The notes: generated from the sequence alone by a model not told the origin. DNA of 64,000 nt from Mycobacterium sp. SMC-2 (GCF_025263485.1 NZ_CP079863.1:806001-870000), one strand, 5' to 3'. Numbered from the stretch's first letter, positions 42,307-52,475 are shown. Made by a program: numbers and translations.

Positions 42307-43704
42307 ATGGCAGCCGAATGGACGCATGTCGCGGCCGATTTGGTTCCGATCGATGCGCTCGGCCCCGGGGGGGAGTACCGGACCCGTCGTCGCGAGGTCA
42401 TCGCCAGCACCGCCGGCAACCCGGTTGCCGAGTTGAGTCTCGTTCCACCCCTGTATGTTTCGCGCACCCTGGCCGTCCAGCGCAAGACGAGCCCCCTGCC
42501 GGTCGAACAGCGCGCGGCGGCGCTGTCGGACGCCGCCGGGATCTTCGCGGACGCGGTGATCGCCGGCCTGGACATCGAGGCGTACGTCCGTCTGGCCAGC
42601 CGGATTTCGGGGCTGCCCATCGCGGTCACGCGGGCCGCGGCGCGCGGCGTGGCCGAGGCCGTCGGCGGCGCGTTCGACGCGGTCCGCCCGGCCCGCCCGG
42701 TGGGTGCGACGCTCGACTGGCGCGAGGAACGCGCCCGACGTGGCGGCGCGGTCTGGGCGCGGCGCGGGGAAGTGTTCGCCGTGCACGCCGCCGGAAACGG
42801 CCCCGGCGTGCACGGCTCGTGGCCGCAGGCGCTGGCGCTGGGTTACCGGGTCGCGGTGCGTCCATCCCGCCGCGAGCCGCTGACCGGGCACCGGCTTGTG
42901 CATGCCTTGCGGCAGGCGGGTTTTCGCCGAGCGGACGCCGTCTATCTGCCCACCGATCACGCCGGCGCCGATGAGATCATCCGGTCGGCCGACCTCGCCG
43001 TGGTCTACGGCGGTCAGCAGGTCGTCGACAAATACGCCGACGATCCGGCGGTGATCGCCAACGGGCCTGGACGCAGCAAGATCCTGATCACCGCCGACCA
43101 GGATTGGACCGACCACATCGACGTGATCGTGCGCTCGGTCGCCAACCTCGGGGGCATGGCCTGTGTCAACACCACCGCCGTCCTCTACGAGGGCGATCCG
43201 GCCCCACTCGCCGGCGCGATCGCCCGCCGGCTCGCGGCGATCGAAGCCCTTCCCGCCGACGACGAGCGCGCGACCCTGCCCACCCAGCCCCTCGATCACG
43301 CCCGGGCGCTGGCGCAGTACCTGGCGGCGAAGGCCGCCGGGTCGACGCCGATGCTGGGCGCCGATCAGGTGGTCGCCGACCTCGGCGACGGCTACGCCGC
43401 GCTGCGCCCGGCCGTGCACCTGCTGGCCGAGCCCGCGGCGGACACGCTCAACGTCGAGCTGCCCTTCCCGTGTGTGTGGGTGGCACCGTGGTCGCCCGGA
43501 GCCGGCCTGGAACCGTTGCGGCACTCGCTGGTCGTCACCGCGATCACCGGTGACGAAAAGCTGATCGACGAACTGCTCGCCGAACCGACGATCGGCAACG
43601 TCTACGTCGGACAGCGCCCGACCTGGTACTCGGCCCCGGACATCCCGCACGACGGGTTTCTGGCGGACGCCCTGATGCGCACGAAGGGGTTCATTGCGGG
43701 CTAG
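42307..43704 (+). CDS. EhpG/LuxC-like acyl reductase (aldehyde dehydrogenase superfamily)
   Basis: A 465-residue ALDH-fold protein of the acyl-CoA reductase (LuxC) style. It has the cofactor-binding segment HAAGNGPGVHGSWPQALALGYRVAVRPS (160-187) and the nucleophile Cys286 in GGMACVNTTAV. The Glu of hydrolytic aldehyde dehydrogenases is not evident, which fits a reductive acyl-to-aldehyde reaction. The pairing with the AMP-forming gene 2 bp upstream matches EhpF-EhpG and LuxE-LuxC, two-protein systems that turn carboxylates into aldehydes. Product and acyl group are unknown. It is convergent with the cutinase gene, 15 bp away. Confidence 0.75.
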   Translation: MAAEWTHVAADLVPIDALGPGGEYRTRRREVIASTAGNPVAELSLVPPLYVSRTLAVQRKTSPLPVEQRAAALSDAAGIFADAVIAGLDIEAYVRLASRISGLPIAVTRAAARGVAEAVGGAFDAVRPARPVGATLDWREERARRGGAVWARRGEVFAVHAAGNGPGVHGSWPQALALGYRVAVRPSRREPLTGHRLVHALRQAGFRRADAVYLPTDHAGADEIIRSADLAVVYGGQQVVDKYADDPAVIANGPGRSKILITADQDWTDHIDVIVRSVANLGGMACVNTTAVLYEGDPAPLAGAIARRLAAIEALPADDERATLPTQPLDHARALAQYLAAKAAGSTPMLGADQVVADLGDGYAALRPAVHLLAEPAADTLNVELPFPCVWVAPWSPGAGLEPLRHSLVVTAITGDEKLIDELLAEPTIGNVYVGQRPTWYSAPDIPHDGFLADALMRTKGFIAG

Positions 43705-43719
43705 CCCCCCGCGGCGAAC

Positions 43720-44460
43720 TCAGCTTCCGAAGCCACCCCCACCGCTGGCGACCGTCGTGGTTCCACCGCTACCCCCGTCGAGGTGGCTGGAGGCGAACGC
43801 CACGCCCTTGTCGATCATGGCGCCGTCGTCGGCGTAGGTGTTGTGCGCGGCGAAGTTCATCCCGTCGGAGCAGACCGGGTCCTCGGTGGCGCACACCTTG
43901 ATGGTCTTGCTTTGATACGCCGGCCCGATGACCACCGGGGGTTCACCGAGGAAGTTCATGGCGCGCACGTTGGGCGTGCCGAACAGCACGACCGAGGAGA
44001 CGTGGTCGGCCACCGAGGGGTCCAGGGGCTTGGGCACGGTGTTGGGGTCGACGCCGTCGGGCACGGCGGGCGAGGTGACGAAGCCCATCACGGCCGCGCC
44101 CTGGGAGTAGCCGCCGAGCACCATTCTGGTGTTGGGGCACTCGCGGGCCATCGAATTGACGTGGGCGCCCGCATCTCTGATGCCGTCGATGCCGGTGTCC
44201 CACTGGTCGCTCGCGGGATAGTTGACGGGATAGACGTCGAATGACCGTGAGCCCACGCGGGAGTGCAGGGAGTCGACGAAGGCCTGTCCGGTGGGGCCGA
44301 CACCGGGCGGCTCACCGGTGCCACGGGCGAACACCACTTGGACGTCCGGACACTGGGCGGAGGCGGAGGGGATGACAGAACCAGCAAGGACCGACGCGCT
44401 GAGGCCGGACGCTGCAACTACCGCGGGACCGAGGATACGGACTATTTGACGTGCGATCAT
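43720..44460 (-). CDS. Secreted cutinase family esterase
   Basis: A 246-residue cutinase-like protein. The signal peptide spans residues 1-35 with ASA before Gln36, so it is secreted. Catalytic residues are Ser119 (GGYSQG), Asp194 (CATEDPVC, in the disulphide Cys190-Cys197) and His206 (AHNTY). Cys37/Cys108 probably form the other disulphide. Mycobacterial cutinases hydrolyse lipid esters or act as phospholipases; the substrate here is unknown. The Gly/Ser-rich tail (229-246) is extra. Divergent from the SDR gene at 44673, with 212 bp between in which I see no clear site. Confidence 0.93.
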   Translation of the reverse strand: MIARQIVRILGPAVVAASGLSASVLAGSVIPSASAQCPDVQVVFARGTGEPPGVGPTGQAFVDSLHSRVGSRSFDVYPVNYPASDQWDTGIDGIRDAGAHVNSMARECPNTRMVLGGYSQGAAVMGFVTSPAVPDGVDPNTVPKPLDPSVADHVSSVVLFGTPNVRAMNFLGEPPVVIGPAYQSKTIKVCATEDPVCSDGMNFAAHNTYADDGAMIDKGVAFASSHLDGGSGGTTTVASGGGGFGS

Positions 44461-44672
44461 GCCGCAATTGTGCCCAGTCGACCCCGCGGCTAAACAGGGG
44501 AAAGCAGGGAAATTACTGCGAATTCACACAACCCCGTTCACCCCGCGGTGCGTGGGCCGAGACCGGTTGCGCGCGCGGATCATCCGGCGCTGCGGCGGTC
44601 GCCCGCCTCGGCGCGAAGCGGCCAACGCCGGGGCGGGGCGCGGGTCGTGACCGCGATGTGGTCTGCTAGCTC

Positions 44673-45635
44673 GTGACGAGTCGAGTGCACGGTGAAGCAA
44701 CCGCCGATCCTCGACATGCGGCTCGAGTGAATGCAGCGGCAAAGTTGAACGTGATAGTGCAGGCCCTCAACAAGGTCACGGACCTCGTGGCCAATCCGGC
44801 GCAGGTTTCGGATCCCGACAGGTTGCGCGCCGCCGTCGCCGGTAAGACCGTGCTAGTCACCGGTGCCTCGTACGGCATCGGCGAGGCGACCGCACGCAGG
44901 CTGGCCGCCGCGGGGGCCACCGTGCTTGCGGTCGCCCGCTCCGAGGAACGGCTCGGCGACCTGGCGGCGTCGATCAACGCCGCAGGCGGCCACGCGATCG
45001 CCTACCCGACCGACCTCACCGACGAACCCGCCGTCAGCGCGCTGACCAAGGAGATCACCGAGCAGCACGGCGCGCTGGACATCGTGGTCAGCAACGCCGG
45101 CAAGTCGTTGCGCCGCTCGCTGCATGACCAGTACGACCGCCCCCACGACTTCCAGCGCACCATCGACATCAACTATCTCGGGCCCATCTGGCTGCTGCTG
45201 GGGCTGCTGCCGGCCATGCGGGAACGCCGCCGCGGGCACATCGTGAACGTTTCGAGTGTCGGCGTGCGCGTCGTGCCGGGGCCGCAGTGGGGCGCGTACC
45301 AGGCGTCGAAGGGCGCGTTCGACCGGTGGCTGCGCAGCGTGGCCCCGGAACTGCACGCCGACGGTGTGGACGTCACCTCCGTCTACTTCGCGCTGGTCCG
45401 CACCCGGATGATCGAACCCACGCCCATCCTGGGCCGGCTCCCCGGCTTGTCGGCCGACCAAGCCGCCGATGCGATCGCCAAAGCGGTCATCGAGCGGCCC
45501 CGCAGCAACGAGCCGCCATGGTTGTCGCCGGCCGAGTTGGCCTCGGTGCTGCTGGCCGGGCCGGCCGAACGCGCGGCCCGGCTGTGGTACCGGCGGTTCT
45601 TCTCGGATTCCGGCGACCGCAAGGCGCGGCGATGA
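44673..45635 (+). CDS. SDR family oxidoreductase
   Basis: A 320-residue SDR with an N-terminal extension of about 55 residues before the Rossmann loop TGASYGIGEATA. The active site is YQASK. The C-terminal 45 residues (SPAELASVLLAGPAERAARLWYRRFF) look amphipathic and may contact the membrane. Its stop overlaps the ATG of the acyl-CoA ligase gene by 4 bp, so they are coupled and probably act on the same acyl or keto-acyl compound. Start GTG 44673 gives the longest N-terminus; internal starts are possible. Confidence 0.88.
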   Translation: MTSRVHGEATADPRHAARVNAAAKLNVIVQALNKVTDLVANPAQVSDPDRLRAAVAGKTVLVTGASYGIGEATARRLAAAGATVLAVARSEERLGDLAASINAAGGHAIAYPTDLTDEPAVSALTKEITEQHGALDIVVSNAGKSLRRSLHDQYDRPHDFQRTIDINYLGPIWLLLGLLPAMRERRRGHIVNVSSVGVRVVPGPQWGAYQASKGAFDRWLRSVAPELHADGVDVTSVYFALVRTRMIEPTPILGRLPGLSADQAADAIAKAVIERPRSNEPPWLSPAELASVLLAGPAERAARLWYRRFFSDSGDRKARR

Positions 45636-47197
45636 CCACCGAGGGCGTGATCGGCACCGCGGCCCGGGCGCTGCTGCGGTCGCGACTGCTCACTCCGCCG
45701 TCGCCGCTCGCAACCCTGCGCCTGATGCGCGAGGCGCGCCGGGGTGGCACCAACCCCTATACCCTGTTGGCGGTCACCGCGACTCGATGGCCCGGGCGGG
45801 CCGCGATCGTCGACGATGACGGCGTCTGGGACTATCGCCAGCTGCGGTCGGCGACCGATTCGCTGGCGCGGCGGTTGTCCCGCGACGGTGTCGCGCCCGG
45901 TGATGCGGTGGGCGTCATGTGCCGCAACGGAAGAAACTTCATCGCCGGGGTCTTCGCCGCCGCCCTGGTGGGCGCCGACGTGGTCCTGGTCAATACGGAC
46001 TTCCGCAGCGACGCCCTGGCCTCGGCCATGAGCACCCACCGGATCACCACGATGATCGCCGACGACGAATTCGGCGAGCGCACCCGGGCCGCGGACGAAT
46101 CGATCATCCTGATCGACCCGGCGACGATCACCGTCGAGGAGGGTGAGCCCCGGCCCGACGTGGCCGCACCGGGCCGGATCGTCCTGCTGACGTCGGGCAC
46201 CACCGGCACGCCGAAGGGTGTGCCGCGCTCGCCGCAGCTGCGCTCCGCGGTGGGGGTGTGGGTGACCATCCTGGATCGCACCGGCCTGCGCACCGGGTCG
46301 CGAATCTCGGTGGCAATGCCCATGTTTCACGGGCTGGGGCTGGGCATGCTGATGCTCGCCGTGGCCCTCGGCGGCACGGTGCTCACCCATCGTCACTTCG
46401 ACGCCGAAGCCGCGCTCGCGCAGGCGTCGCTGCATCGCGCCGACGCGTTCACGGCGGTGCCGATCGTGCTCGCGCGCATCCTCGCCCTGCCCGAGCGCGT
46501 GCGGGCCCGCAACCCCGTGCCGTACCTGCGGGTGGTGATGTCCAGCGGGGACCGGCTCGACCCCACCCTGGGGCAGCGGTTCATGGACGCCTACGGCGAC
46601 ATCCTCTACAACGGTTACGGGTCCACCGAGGTCGGCATCGGCGCGCTGGCCACACCGGCGGACCTGCGCGACGCGCCCGAGACCGTCGGACGACCGGTCG
46701 CCGGCTGCCCCGTGCGCATCCTCGACTGGAACGGCACGCCCGTCGGCCCGCGCGTCACCGGGCGCATCTTCGTCGGCGGCGAGCTGGCGAGCGACGGGTA
46801 CACCGGTGGTGGGGCCAAGGACGTGGTCGACGGCATGACCAGCACCGGCGACATGGGCTACCTCGACAACGCGGGCCGGCTGTACATCGTCGGCCGCGAA
46901 GACGACATGATCATCTCGGGCGGCGAGAACGTCTATCCGCGTGCGGTCGAGAACGCGCTCGCCCAGCACCCCGCCGTCGCCGACAACGCGGTCATCGGTG
47001 TCCCCGACGAGAAGTTCGGTCATCGACTGGTCGCGTTCGTGGTGATGGAGCCGGGCAGTGACACCGACGTGGCGGCGTTGCGGGACTACCTCAAGGGCAA
47101 GGTCTCCCGGTTCGAGCAACCCCGAGACATCACCGTCGTCACCAGCATCCCGCGCAATCCGGCGGGCAAGGTCCTGCGCAAGGAGCTGTCCGGGTAG
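45632..47197 (+). CDS. Fatty-acyl-CoA/AMP ligase (FadD-like)
   Basis: A 521-residue AMP-forming ligase. The phosphate loop is LTSGTTGTPKGVPRS, the adenine motif NGYGSTEVG, the acid motif TGDMGYLD and the C-terminal lysine motif NPAGKVLRKELSG. It is complete, with both lid and core domains. It activates a fatty or aromatic acid to the CoA or acyl-AMP form. Coupled to the SDR upstream by a 4-bp overlap. It is convergent with ctpI, leaving only 11 bp between the two stops. Confidence 0.92.
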   Translation: MTTEGVIGTAARALLRSRLLTPPSPLATLRLMREARRGGTNPYTLLAVTATRWPGRAAIVDDDGVWDYRQLRSATDSLARRLSRDGVAPGDAVGVMCRNGRNFIAGVFAAALVGADVVLVNTDFRSDALASAMSTHRITTMIADDEFGERTRAADESIILIDPATITVEEGEPRPDVAAPGRIVLLTSGTTGTPKGVPRSPQLRSAVGVWVTILDRTGLRTGSRISVAMPMFHGLGLGMLMLAVALGGTVLTHRHFDAEAALAQASLHRADAFTAVPIVLARILALPERVRARNPVPYLRVVMSSGDRLDPTLGQRFMDAYGDILYNGYGSTEVGIGALATPADLRDAPETVGRPVAGCPVRILDWNGTPVGPRVTGRIFVGGELASDGYTGGGAKDVVDGMTSTGDMGYLDNAGRLYIVGREDDMIISGGENVYPRAVENALAQHPAVADNAVIGVPDEKFGHRLVAFVVMEPGSDTDVAALRDYLKGKVSRFEQPRDITVVTSIPRNPAGKVLRKELSG

Positions 47198-47208
47198 CGG
47201 CGAAAGCC

Positions 47209-50200
47209 TCAGTTGTGCTTGGGTTCCAGGGCGGCGACCTGCTTGGCCAGCCAGTTGGGCGCCAGCACCGAGACCACGGTGGCGCCCGCGGTAGCGCCGA
47301 TGACACCGCTCCAGGCGACCGGGCCCAACGGTGTGCACCCGAAGAAGTGGCTGACGCCGGGGGTTTGGACGATGGCGACCAGCACGCCCGCGCTGCCCAG
47401 CGCGGTGCCCAGCACGAGCGGGCTGTGGCGGCGCGTCAACAGGGTCTGCGCGAGCTGGGTAGTGACCAGCGCGGTGAGTCCCATTGTGGACGTGCGGCGT
47501 TCGGTGCCCGGCGTCCATCGACCGATGGCCCACGCCGCCGTCGCACCCGCGGCCGTGACGACGCCCCGGGTGACGATTTGCCGCATCAGCGGCGCGTCGA
47601 GGGAGGGCGAGGGTCCGGACAGCGTCGCCAGCTGGAAGGCCCGATGCAGTTCCTCGGCGTCGCGGTCGACCCCTTCCTCGGCGTCTTCCGGCTCCGGGTA
47701 TTGCGGCGTGACCGCGACGGCGAGCGCCGGGAACATGTCCGTGAGTAGGTTCACCAGCAGCAGCTGGCGGGTGCCCACCGGCGCGCGGCCGGTGCCCAGG
47801 GCGGTCCCGATAAGGGTGAACAGCACCTCGCCGACGTTGCCGCCGACCAGGATGCTCACCGCGTCCCGGACGCCGCCCCACATGCCGCGGCCCTCGACGA
47901 GCGCGTCGAGCAGCACGCCGAGGTCGTCGTCGGTCAGCACGATGTCGGCCGCCCCGCGCGCCGCGGACGAGCCGCGGCCGCTCACGCCGATGCCCACGCC
48001 GGCCATCCGAATGGCGGCCGCGTCGTTCGCGCCGTCTCCGACCATCGCGACCGCTTGCCCGCTGGCCTGCAGTGCGGCAACGATCTGCACCTTCTGCTCC
48101 GGGCTGACCCGGGCGAAGACCTGGACGCCTGCGGCGACCTTGGCGCGGTCCTCCTCGCCCAACGCAGCGAGCTCCGCGCCGGTAATCTCGCGCGCGTCCG
48201 CCGGTAACCCCAGTTGTCGGGCGATCGCCCGCGCGGTCACCGGGTGATCGCCGGTGATCAGCACCACCCGCCGGCCGGCTTCCACCAGGGCCTCGATCAG
48301 TGGTCGCGCCGACGGGCGGGCGGTGTCGGCCAGGCCGACGTAGCCGATCAACTCGAGATCATGGGCGGCGGCGTCGACGGCGTCGACGTCGGTGTCCTCC
48401 TCGCCGGTCGGTTGCTCCCAACGGCGCTGCGCCACCGCCAGCACCCGCAGGCCCTGCTCGGCCAGGCGCAACACCAACGACTCCGCACGCTCCCGCTCGA
48501 AGTCCGAATCGGCGAAGCGGCAGCGCGGCAGGACCTCTTCCGGCGCGCCTTTGACCATGAGCATCGGCCCGCCGTCTCCACCGGTCACGCCGATCGCGGC
48601 CGAATACCCGCGGCTGGACTCGAACGGGACTTCCGCGAGCACGGACCAACCCGAGGCCCATTCGCCGTCAACAGCATTCGCCGCGTTCAGGATCGCCTCA
48701 TCGGTGGCGTGCGCATGGCCGCCCCCATTGTGCGGCTGGGTGCTGCTGCGCGCGGCGGCCCGCAGCACCACGGCGGACGCCGGGTCGGTCACGTCGGGGA
48801 AGGCGGCGCCCAAGTCGGTCCCGTGCGGCACACCGTGGACGACGCGCAGGCGGTTTTCGGTGAGCGTGCCGGTCTTGTCGAAACACACCGTTTCCACCCG
48901 GCCCAGCGCTTCGACCGCGCGCGGCGCACGCACCAGCGCCCCGCGTCGCGACAGCCGCTGGGCCGCGGCCAACTGCGCCAGGGTGGCCACCAACGGCAGG
49001 CCCTCGGGGACGGCGGCCACGGCGATGGCCACCCCGTCGGCGACGGCCTGACGCAACGATCCTTGATGCAGCAGGGCCAAACCGGTCACCGCCGCGCCGC
49101 CGGCCAGCGTCAGCGGCAGCACCTTGCTGGTCAACTCGCGCAACCGGGCCTGCACCCCGGCGGCCGACTCGACGTCGGCGATCGCCGAAATCGCGCGCTG
49201 CGCGGCGGTGCCCGCACCGGTCGCCACGACGATCGCCCGGGCGTGACCGGCCACAATGGTGCTGCCCTCGAACAGCATGCTGGCGCGATCGGAGTCGGCG
49301 ACGGCCACGGGGTCGACCTGCTTGTCCACCGGCAGCGACTCGCCGGTGAGGAAGGACTCGTCGACTTCGAGGTCCTCGGCCACCAGCAGGCGCGCATCCG
49401 CCGGGACCACCTCCGGGGCGGCCAGGTCGATGATGTCGCCGGGGCGCAGCGATTTCGCGCTCACCGAGACCGTCCGCTCCGTGGTACGGGCGGCCTCGAG
49501 CCGGCGGTGCGCGGTGGCCACCGCCGGGAGAACCACGCGGCGCGCGAACTGGTCCTGCTCGGCGAACAACTCGGCGACCGCGGCCTCGGCCCGCAACCGT
49601 TGCACCCCGCCGGCGACGGCGTTGGCGGTCATCACGCCCGCCACCAGCAGCGCGTCGACGCTGCTGCCCACAATCGCCGAGGCCGCGGCCCCGACGGCCA
49701 GGATGGGCGTCAGCGGGTCGGCGAGCTCGGCCCGCGTCGCGGTCAACAGCCGCCCCACGCGGCTCGCGGGGCCGCGCAACGGCGCGAGCACCGGGTTGTA
49801 GGACAGGTCGTCCAGGAGCTGTCGCCAGGGCGCAACACCGGGCTCGACGGCCAACGGCCGGGTGCGGCTGGCCAACCGGGAGTAGACGATCTCGGGATCC
49901 AGGGCATGCCAGGCGGTCAGCGGCTGGGGTGTCGGGTCGGGCAGCCGAAGCACCCGGGAGGCCGCGAAGCTGCCCTGCATCAGCGCGGCCGCCGCGGCGG
50001 CGTTGACCGGGTTCAGCCAGCGCTGCACAGCGAACGGGCTAAGAGTGCGCGGGTCACCGGTGACCAGCAACAGTCCCGCCAGGGTGCTGCCGCCCTTCGC
50101 CAGGCGCACCGCCGACTCCGTCGCCGCCCGCGCCACCGGCAGCGCCGACAGGATGCGCACCGCGGCGGCCAGATCCGTGCCGGTGATGATGTCCGCCGTC

Positions 50201-52032
50201 CACGGTGTCGCCGCCTGCGGGTCGTCCAGCGCCACGCCGACGTCGGCGATCGCCAACGCGGCCAACGTGTCGGTCGACGCGAAGTCGCGGTGCAGCGCGG
50301 TGATGAGCAGCACCGGGCCGCGATCCTTGCGCAGGTCACGCACCAACTGCAACAGCGGCGTGCCCGGCGGGTGGCTGACGGCGACGCTGGCGGCCAGGTC
50401 CTCGGTGCCGGCAACGTGCCGCAACACCACCCGGGCGCCGGTGCGGTGCGCGATCTGCAGCAGCGGGATGGCGAACGGATCGACCTCCCAGCCGATGTCG
50501 ACGCTGCCCACGCGCTCGCCGTCGACCACGAGATCGGCATGTTCGAGACCCTGCGCCGGCGTCGCCGACGAGCCTTGCGCCCGCACCCACCGCAGGCGGG
50601 CGCCGGTGGCCGGCAACTCGTCGGGGTCCGGTTCGGGCGCTTCCTCGCCGTGCAGCAACGCGTCGGCGACCTCGTAGACCCGGTCCTCGTCCCATCCGGA
50701 GATGTCGCCCCGCGCCTGCAGCACGGCGCGGTTGTCACCTCGCAGCGCGGCGCCGTCGATCACGACCACCTTGACCCTGTCCAGCCGGCGCAAGGCGCCC
50801 GGGTCGAGAAACAGTTGCCCGGCGTTGGCCAGGCCCCGGCCCAGTACGGCGGCGAATGTCTGCCGGCCCACGTGGGCCGCCCTGGGCACGCCCGCCAGCA
50901 GCGCGCCGGCCGCGTCGTCGGCGCCGCCGCCGGCCAGCAGGGCGCCCGCCGCGGCAACCAGCGAGGCGTTGGCGGCCTGGTCGGTGTACTCCTCGACCGG
51001 CCCGGCCATCGACCCCTTCGCCGTGTCGATGGCGGCGTCGATGGCGCCACCCACCACGACGTGGGACGCCTCTCCCGCGGCTGCGGCGGCCCAATTATGT
51101 CGGGGCGCTTGGGATTTGGGGCCCGCCGACGAAATGACCGGAACCACCGGTGCCTGCGGCCGTCTGGGGGAGGCCAGCTCCGGTTCGCGTTCCCGCCATC
51201 TCTGACGGTGCGCCGCGGCCTCGGATATTTGCAGGCTTCGCTGGGCCAGATCCAGCAGCGGTGTGCCGACCGCCTGCGTCAGCCCGTTGGCAAGAGCGGT
51301 CGACGCGCTGAGGGCGATGTCGGTGCCGACGCGACCGAGCCGTGACTCGAGCACGGCGACCACCCGCGGTTGATGATTCAGCAGAGCGGCCGCGGCGCGG
51401 GCGCTTCGCGGTGCGACGGGGAGCCGGCCAAACCAGCCGGTCACCGCGGCACCGATGGCCGCCACGTCCATGGCCGCGGCGCTGAACGGGACCAGGATCG
51501 CCAACGGGTTTCCCGGGTCGGCGAACGGCGCGGTGCGCGGCGCGTCCTTGGAGGCGACCAGGGTGAGGTCAGCCGCCACGCTGCAGACCGTCTCCCGGAC
51601 CCGGTCCAGGACCGCGTCGCCGTCGGCTTCGTTCTCGAATTGGACCACCAACCGGCCCAGAGCGCCTTCGACGTGGGCCGCGGCCACCCCGGGAATCCTG
51701 CGGACCGGCTCCTCCACCACAGGGGCGTGCTCGTGCCAGCCCGGGAACGGCAGCAGCGGATCCAGGTCCAGATGGACCCGCCGCCCGCTCTGCCACCGAA
51801 CCGGTGGCGTGACGCTGGGCCCGGAACCGTTGGCGGAACTTGTCAATCCGATTGCCCGGCCGGTCGTCTGCGCCATCGACTGCACGACCGGGACGGCCAA
51901 TTCGGCGACCGGGCTGGCCAATGTCTGCAGAGCCTCCGCGGCCCCGGCCGCGGAGGACACGCCGGCTCGCACTACCTGCGCGGCTCCGTCGGTCATGCCG
52001 GCGACGACGCTGGCAACGCCCGGAATCCTCAC
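47209..52032 (-). CDS. ctpI: CtpI-type giant cation-transporting P-type ATPase
   Basis: A 1607-residue P-type ATPase, close to the length of M. tuberculosis CtpI (Rv0107c). The first ~650 residues are a non-canonical region including a degenerate HMA-like part (about 90-150) and inactive-ATPase-like segments. The catalytic half follows: TGES, the motif VPEGLP in the membrane (PEGL, not CPC), phosphorylation DKTGTLTEN at about 1049, and MVGDGANDAAA. PEGL points to Ca2+- or Mg2+-type transport rather than copper. The cargo is unproven. Its neighbours (Rv0108c-like, rhomboid) also recall the Rv0107c-Rv0110 order. Start is ATG 52032. Confidence 0.9.
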   Translation of the reverse strand: MRIPGVASVVAGMTDGAAQVVRAGVSSAAGAAEALQTLASPVAELAVPVVQSMAQTTGRAIGLTSSANGSGPSVTPPVRWQSGRRVHLDLDPLLPFPGWHEHAPVVEEPVRRIPGVAAAHVEGALGRLVVQFENEADGDAVLDRVRETVCSVAADLTLVASKDAPRTAPFADPGNPLAILVPFSAAAMDVAAIGAAVTGWFGRLPVAPRSARAAAALLNHQPRVVAVLESRLGRVGTDIALSASTALANGLTQAVGTPLLDLAQRSLQISEAAAHRQRWREREPELASPRRPQAPVVPVISSAGPKSQAPRHNWAAAAAGEASHVVVGGAIDAAIDTAKGSMAGPVEEYTDQAANASLVAAAGALLAGGGADDAAGALLAGVPRAAHVGRQTFAAVLGRGLANAGQLFLDPGALRRLDRVKVVVIDGAALRGDNRAVLQARGDISGWDEDRVYEVADALLHGEEAPEPDPDELPATGARLRWVRAQGSSATPAQGLEHADLVVDGERVGSVDIGWEVDPFAIPLLQIAHRTGARVVLRHVAGTEDLAASVAVSHPPGTPLLQLVRDLRKDRGPVLLITALHRDFASTDTLAALAIADVGVALDDPQAATPWTADIITGTDLAAAVRILSALPVARAATESAVRLAKGGSTLAGLLLVTGDPRTLSPFAVQRWLNPVNAAAAAALMQGSFAASRVLRLPDPTPQPLTAWHALDPEIVYSRLASRTRPLAVEPGVAPWRQLLDDLSYNPVLAPLRGPASRVGRLLTATRAELADPLTPILAVGAAASAIVGSSVDALLVAGVMTANAVAGGVQRLRAEAAVAELFAEQDQFARRVVLPAVATAHRRLEAARTTERTVSVSAKSLRPGDIIDLAAPEVVPADARLLVAEDLEVDESFLTGESLPVDKQVDPVAVADSDRASMLFEGSTIVAGHARAIVVATGAGTAAQRAISAIADVESAAGVQARLRELTSKVLPLTLAGGAAVTGLALLHQGSLRQAVADGVAIAVAAVPEGLPLVATLAQLAAAQRLSRRGALVRAPRAVEALGRVETVCFDKTGTLTENRLRVVHGVPHGTDLGAAFPDVTDPASAVVLRAAARSSTQPHNGGGHAHATDEAILNAANAVDGEWASGWSVLAEVPFESSRGYSAAIGVTGGDGGPMLMVKGAPEEVLPRCRFADSDFERERAESLVLRLAEQGLRVLAVAQRRWEQPTGEEDTDVDAVDAAAHDLELIGYVGLADTARPSARPLIEALVEAGRRVVLITGDHPVTARAIARQLGLPADAREITGAELAALGEEDRAKVAAGVQVFARVSPEQKVQIVAALQASGQAVAMVGDGANDAAAIRMAGVGIGVSGRGSSAARGAADIVLTDDDLGVLLDALVEGRGMWGGVRDAVSILVGGNVGEVLFTLIGTALGTGRAPVGTRQLLLVNLLTDMFPALAVAVTPQYPEPEDAEEGVDRDAEELHRAFQLATLSGPSPSLDAPLMRQIVTRGVVTAAGATAAWAIGRWTPGTERRTSTMGLTALVTTQLAQTLLTRRHSPLVLGTALGSAGVLVAIVQTPGVSHFFGCTPLGPVAWSGVIGATAGATVVSVLAPNWLAKQVAALEPKHN

Positions 52033-52292
52033 TCGGTCACCCTTCGATTACCTCTACCGCGCCTAATGATCCTGGGGGGCAGGGGACCTGTCCACATCTT
52101 GAAAGCTGGGCCGTGCGACGACACCGATGACTCGGTGGGTCGGGCCTTCCTCCGGTGACCGGCGGTGCAGTCGCTTCCCCTGCGGACAGGTTACCGGCTC
52201 GACGGAAAACCAAACCTGCTGAACAGGCCGGGGTCGAGGAAGACGGTAATGGCGGCGATCCCGACGCCGCCCGCGCTGAGGACGTGGATCGA

Positions 52293-52436
52293 ATGAGCCC
52301 GCATCACCCCGTCGGCGTCGCGACGTACGAATGGTGGGAATGGCACGACACTTACGGCGGGGGCGTGCCGTCGCGGTGGTTCGGCGAGCCCGATCCGGGC
52401 GATCCCAACGACCCGCGTCCGGCGCGCGGCGAGTGA
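52293..52436 (+). CDS. Small hypothetical protein (WWEWH motif)
   Basis: 47 residues from ATG 52293, with GAGGA ten bases upstream and strong third-position GC. It contains the tryptophan-rich YEWWEWHDTYGGG. An in-frame GTG at 52284 is an alternative start. A long hairpin lies 40 bp past the stop. I know no family. It lies in the gap between ctpI and the Rv0108c-like gene and is read in the opposite direction to both. Confidence 0.45.
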   Translation: MSPHHPVGVATYEWWEWHDTYGGGVPSRWFGEPDPGDPNDPRPARGE

Positions 52437-52475
52437 ATCCAGCCGACCGGAATTGGCGTTTCGGCCCGAATAACA

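Noticed and set aside
45383..47881. 832-codon minus-strand frame across the FadD, SDR and ctpI ends
   Set aside because: It is antisense to well-supported genes with complete motifs and has no recognisable content.
48214..51345. Very long plus-strand open frame (1043 codons) inside ctpI
   Set aside because: It is antisense to the ATPase, has arginine/glycine/histidine-rich composition and no domain pattern; such frames arise from high third-position GC.
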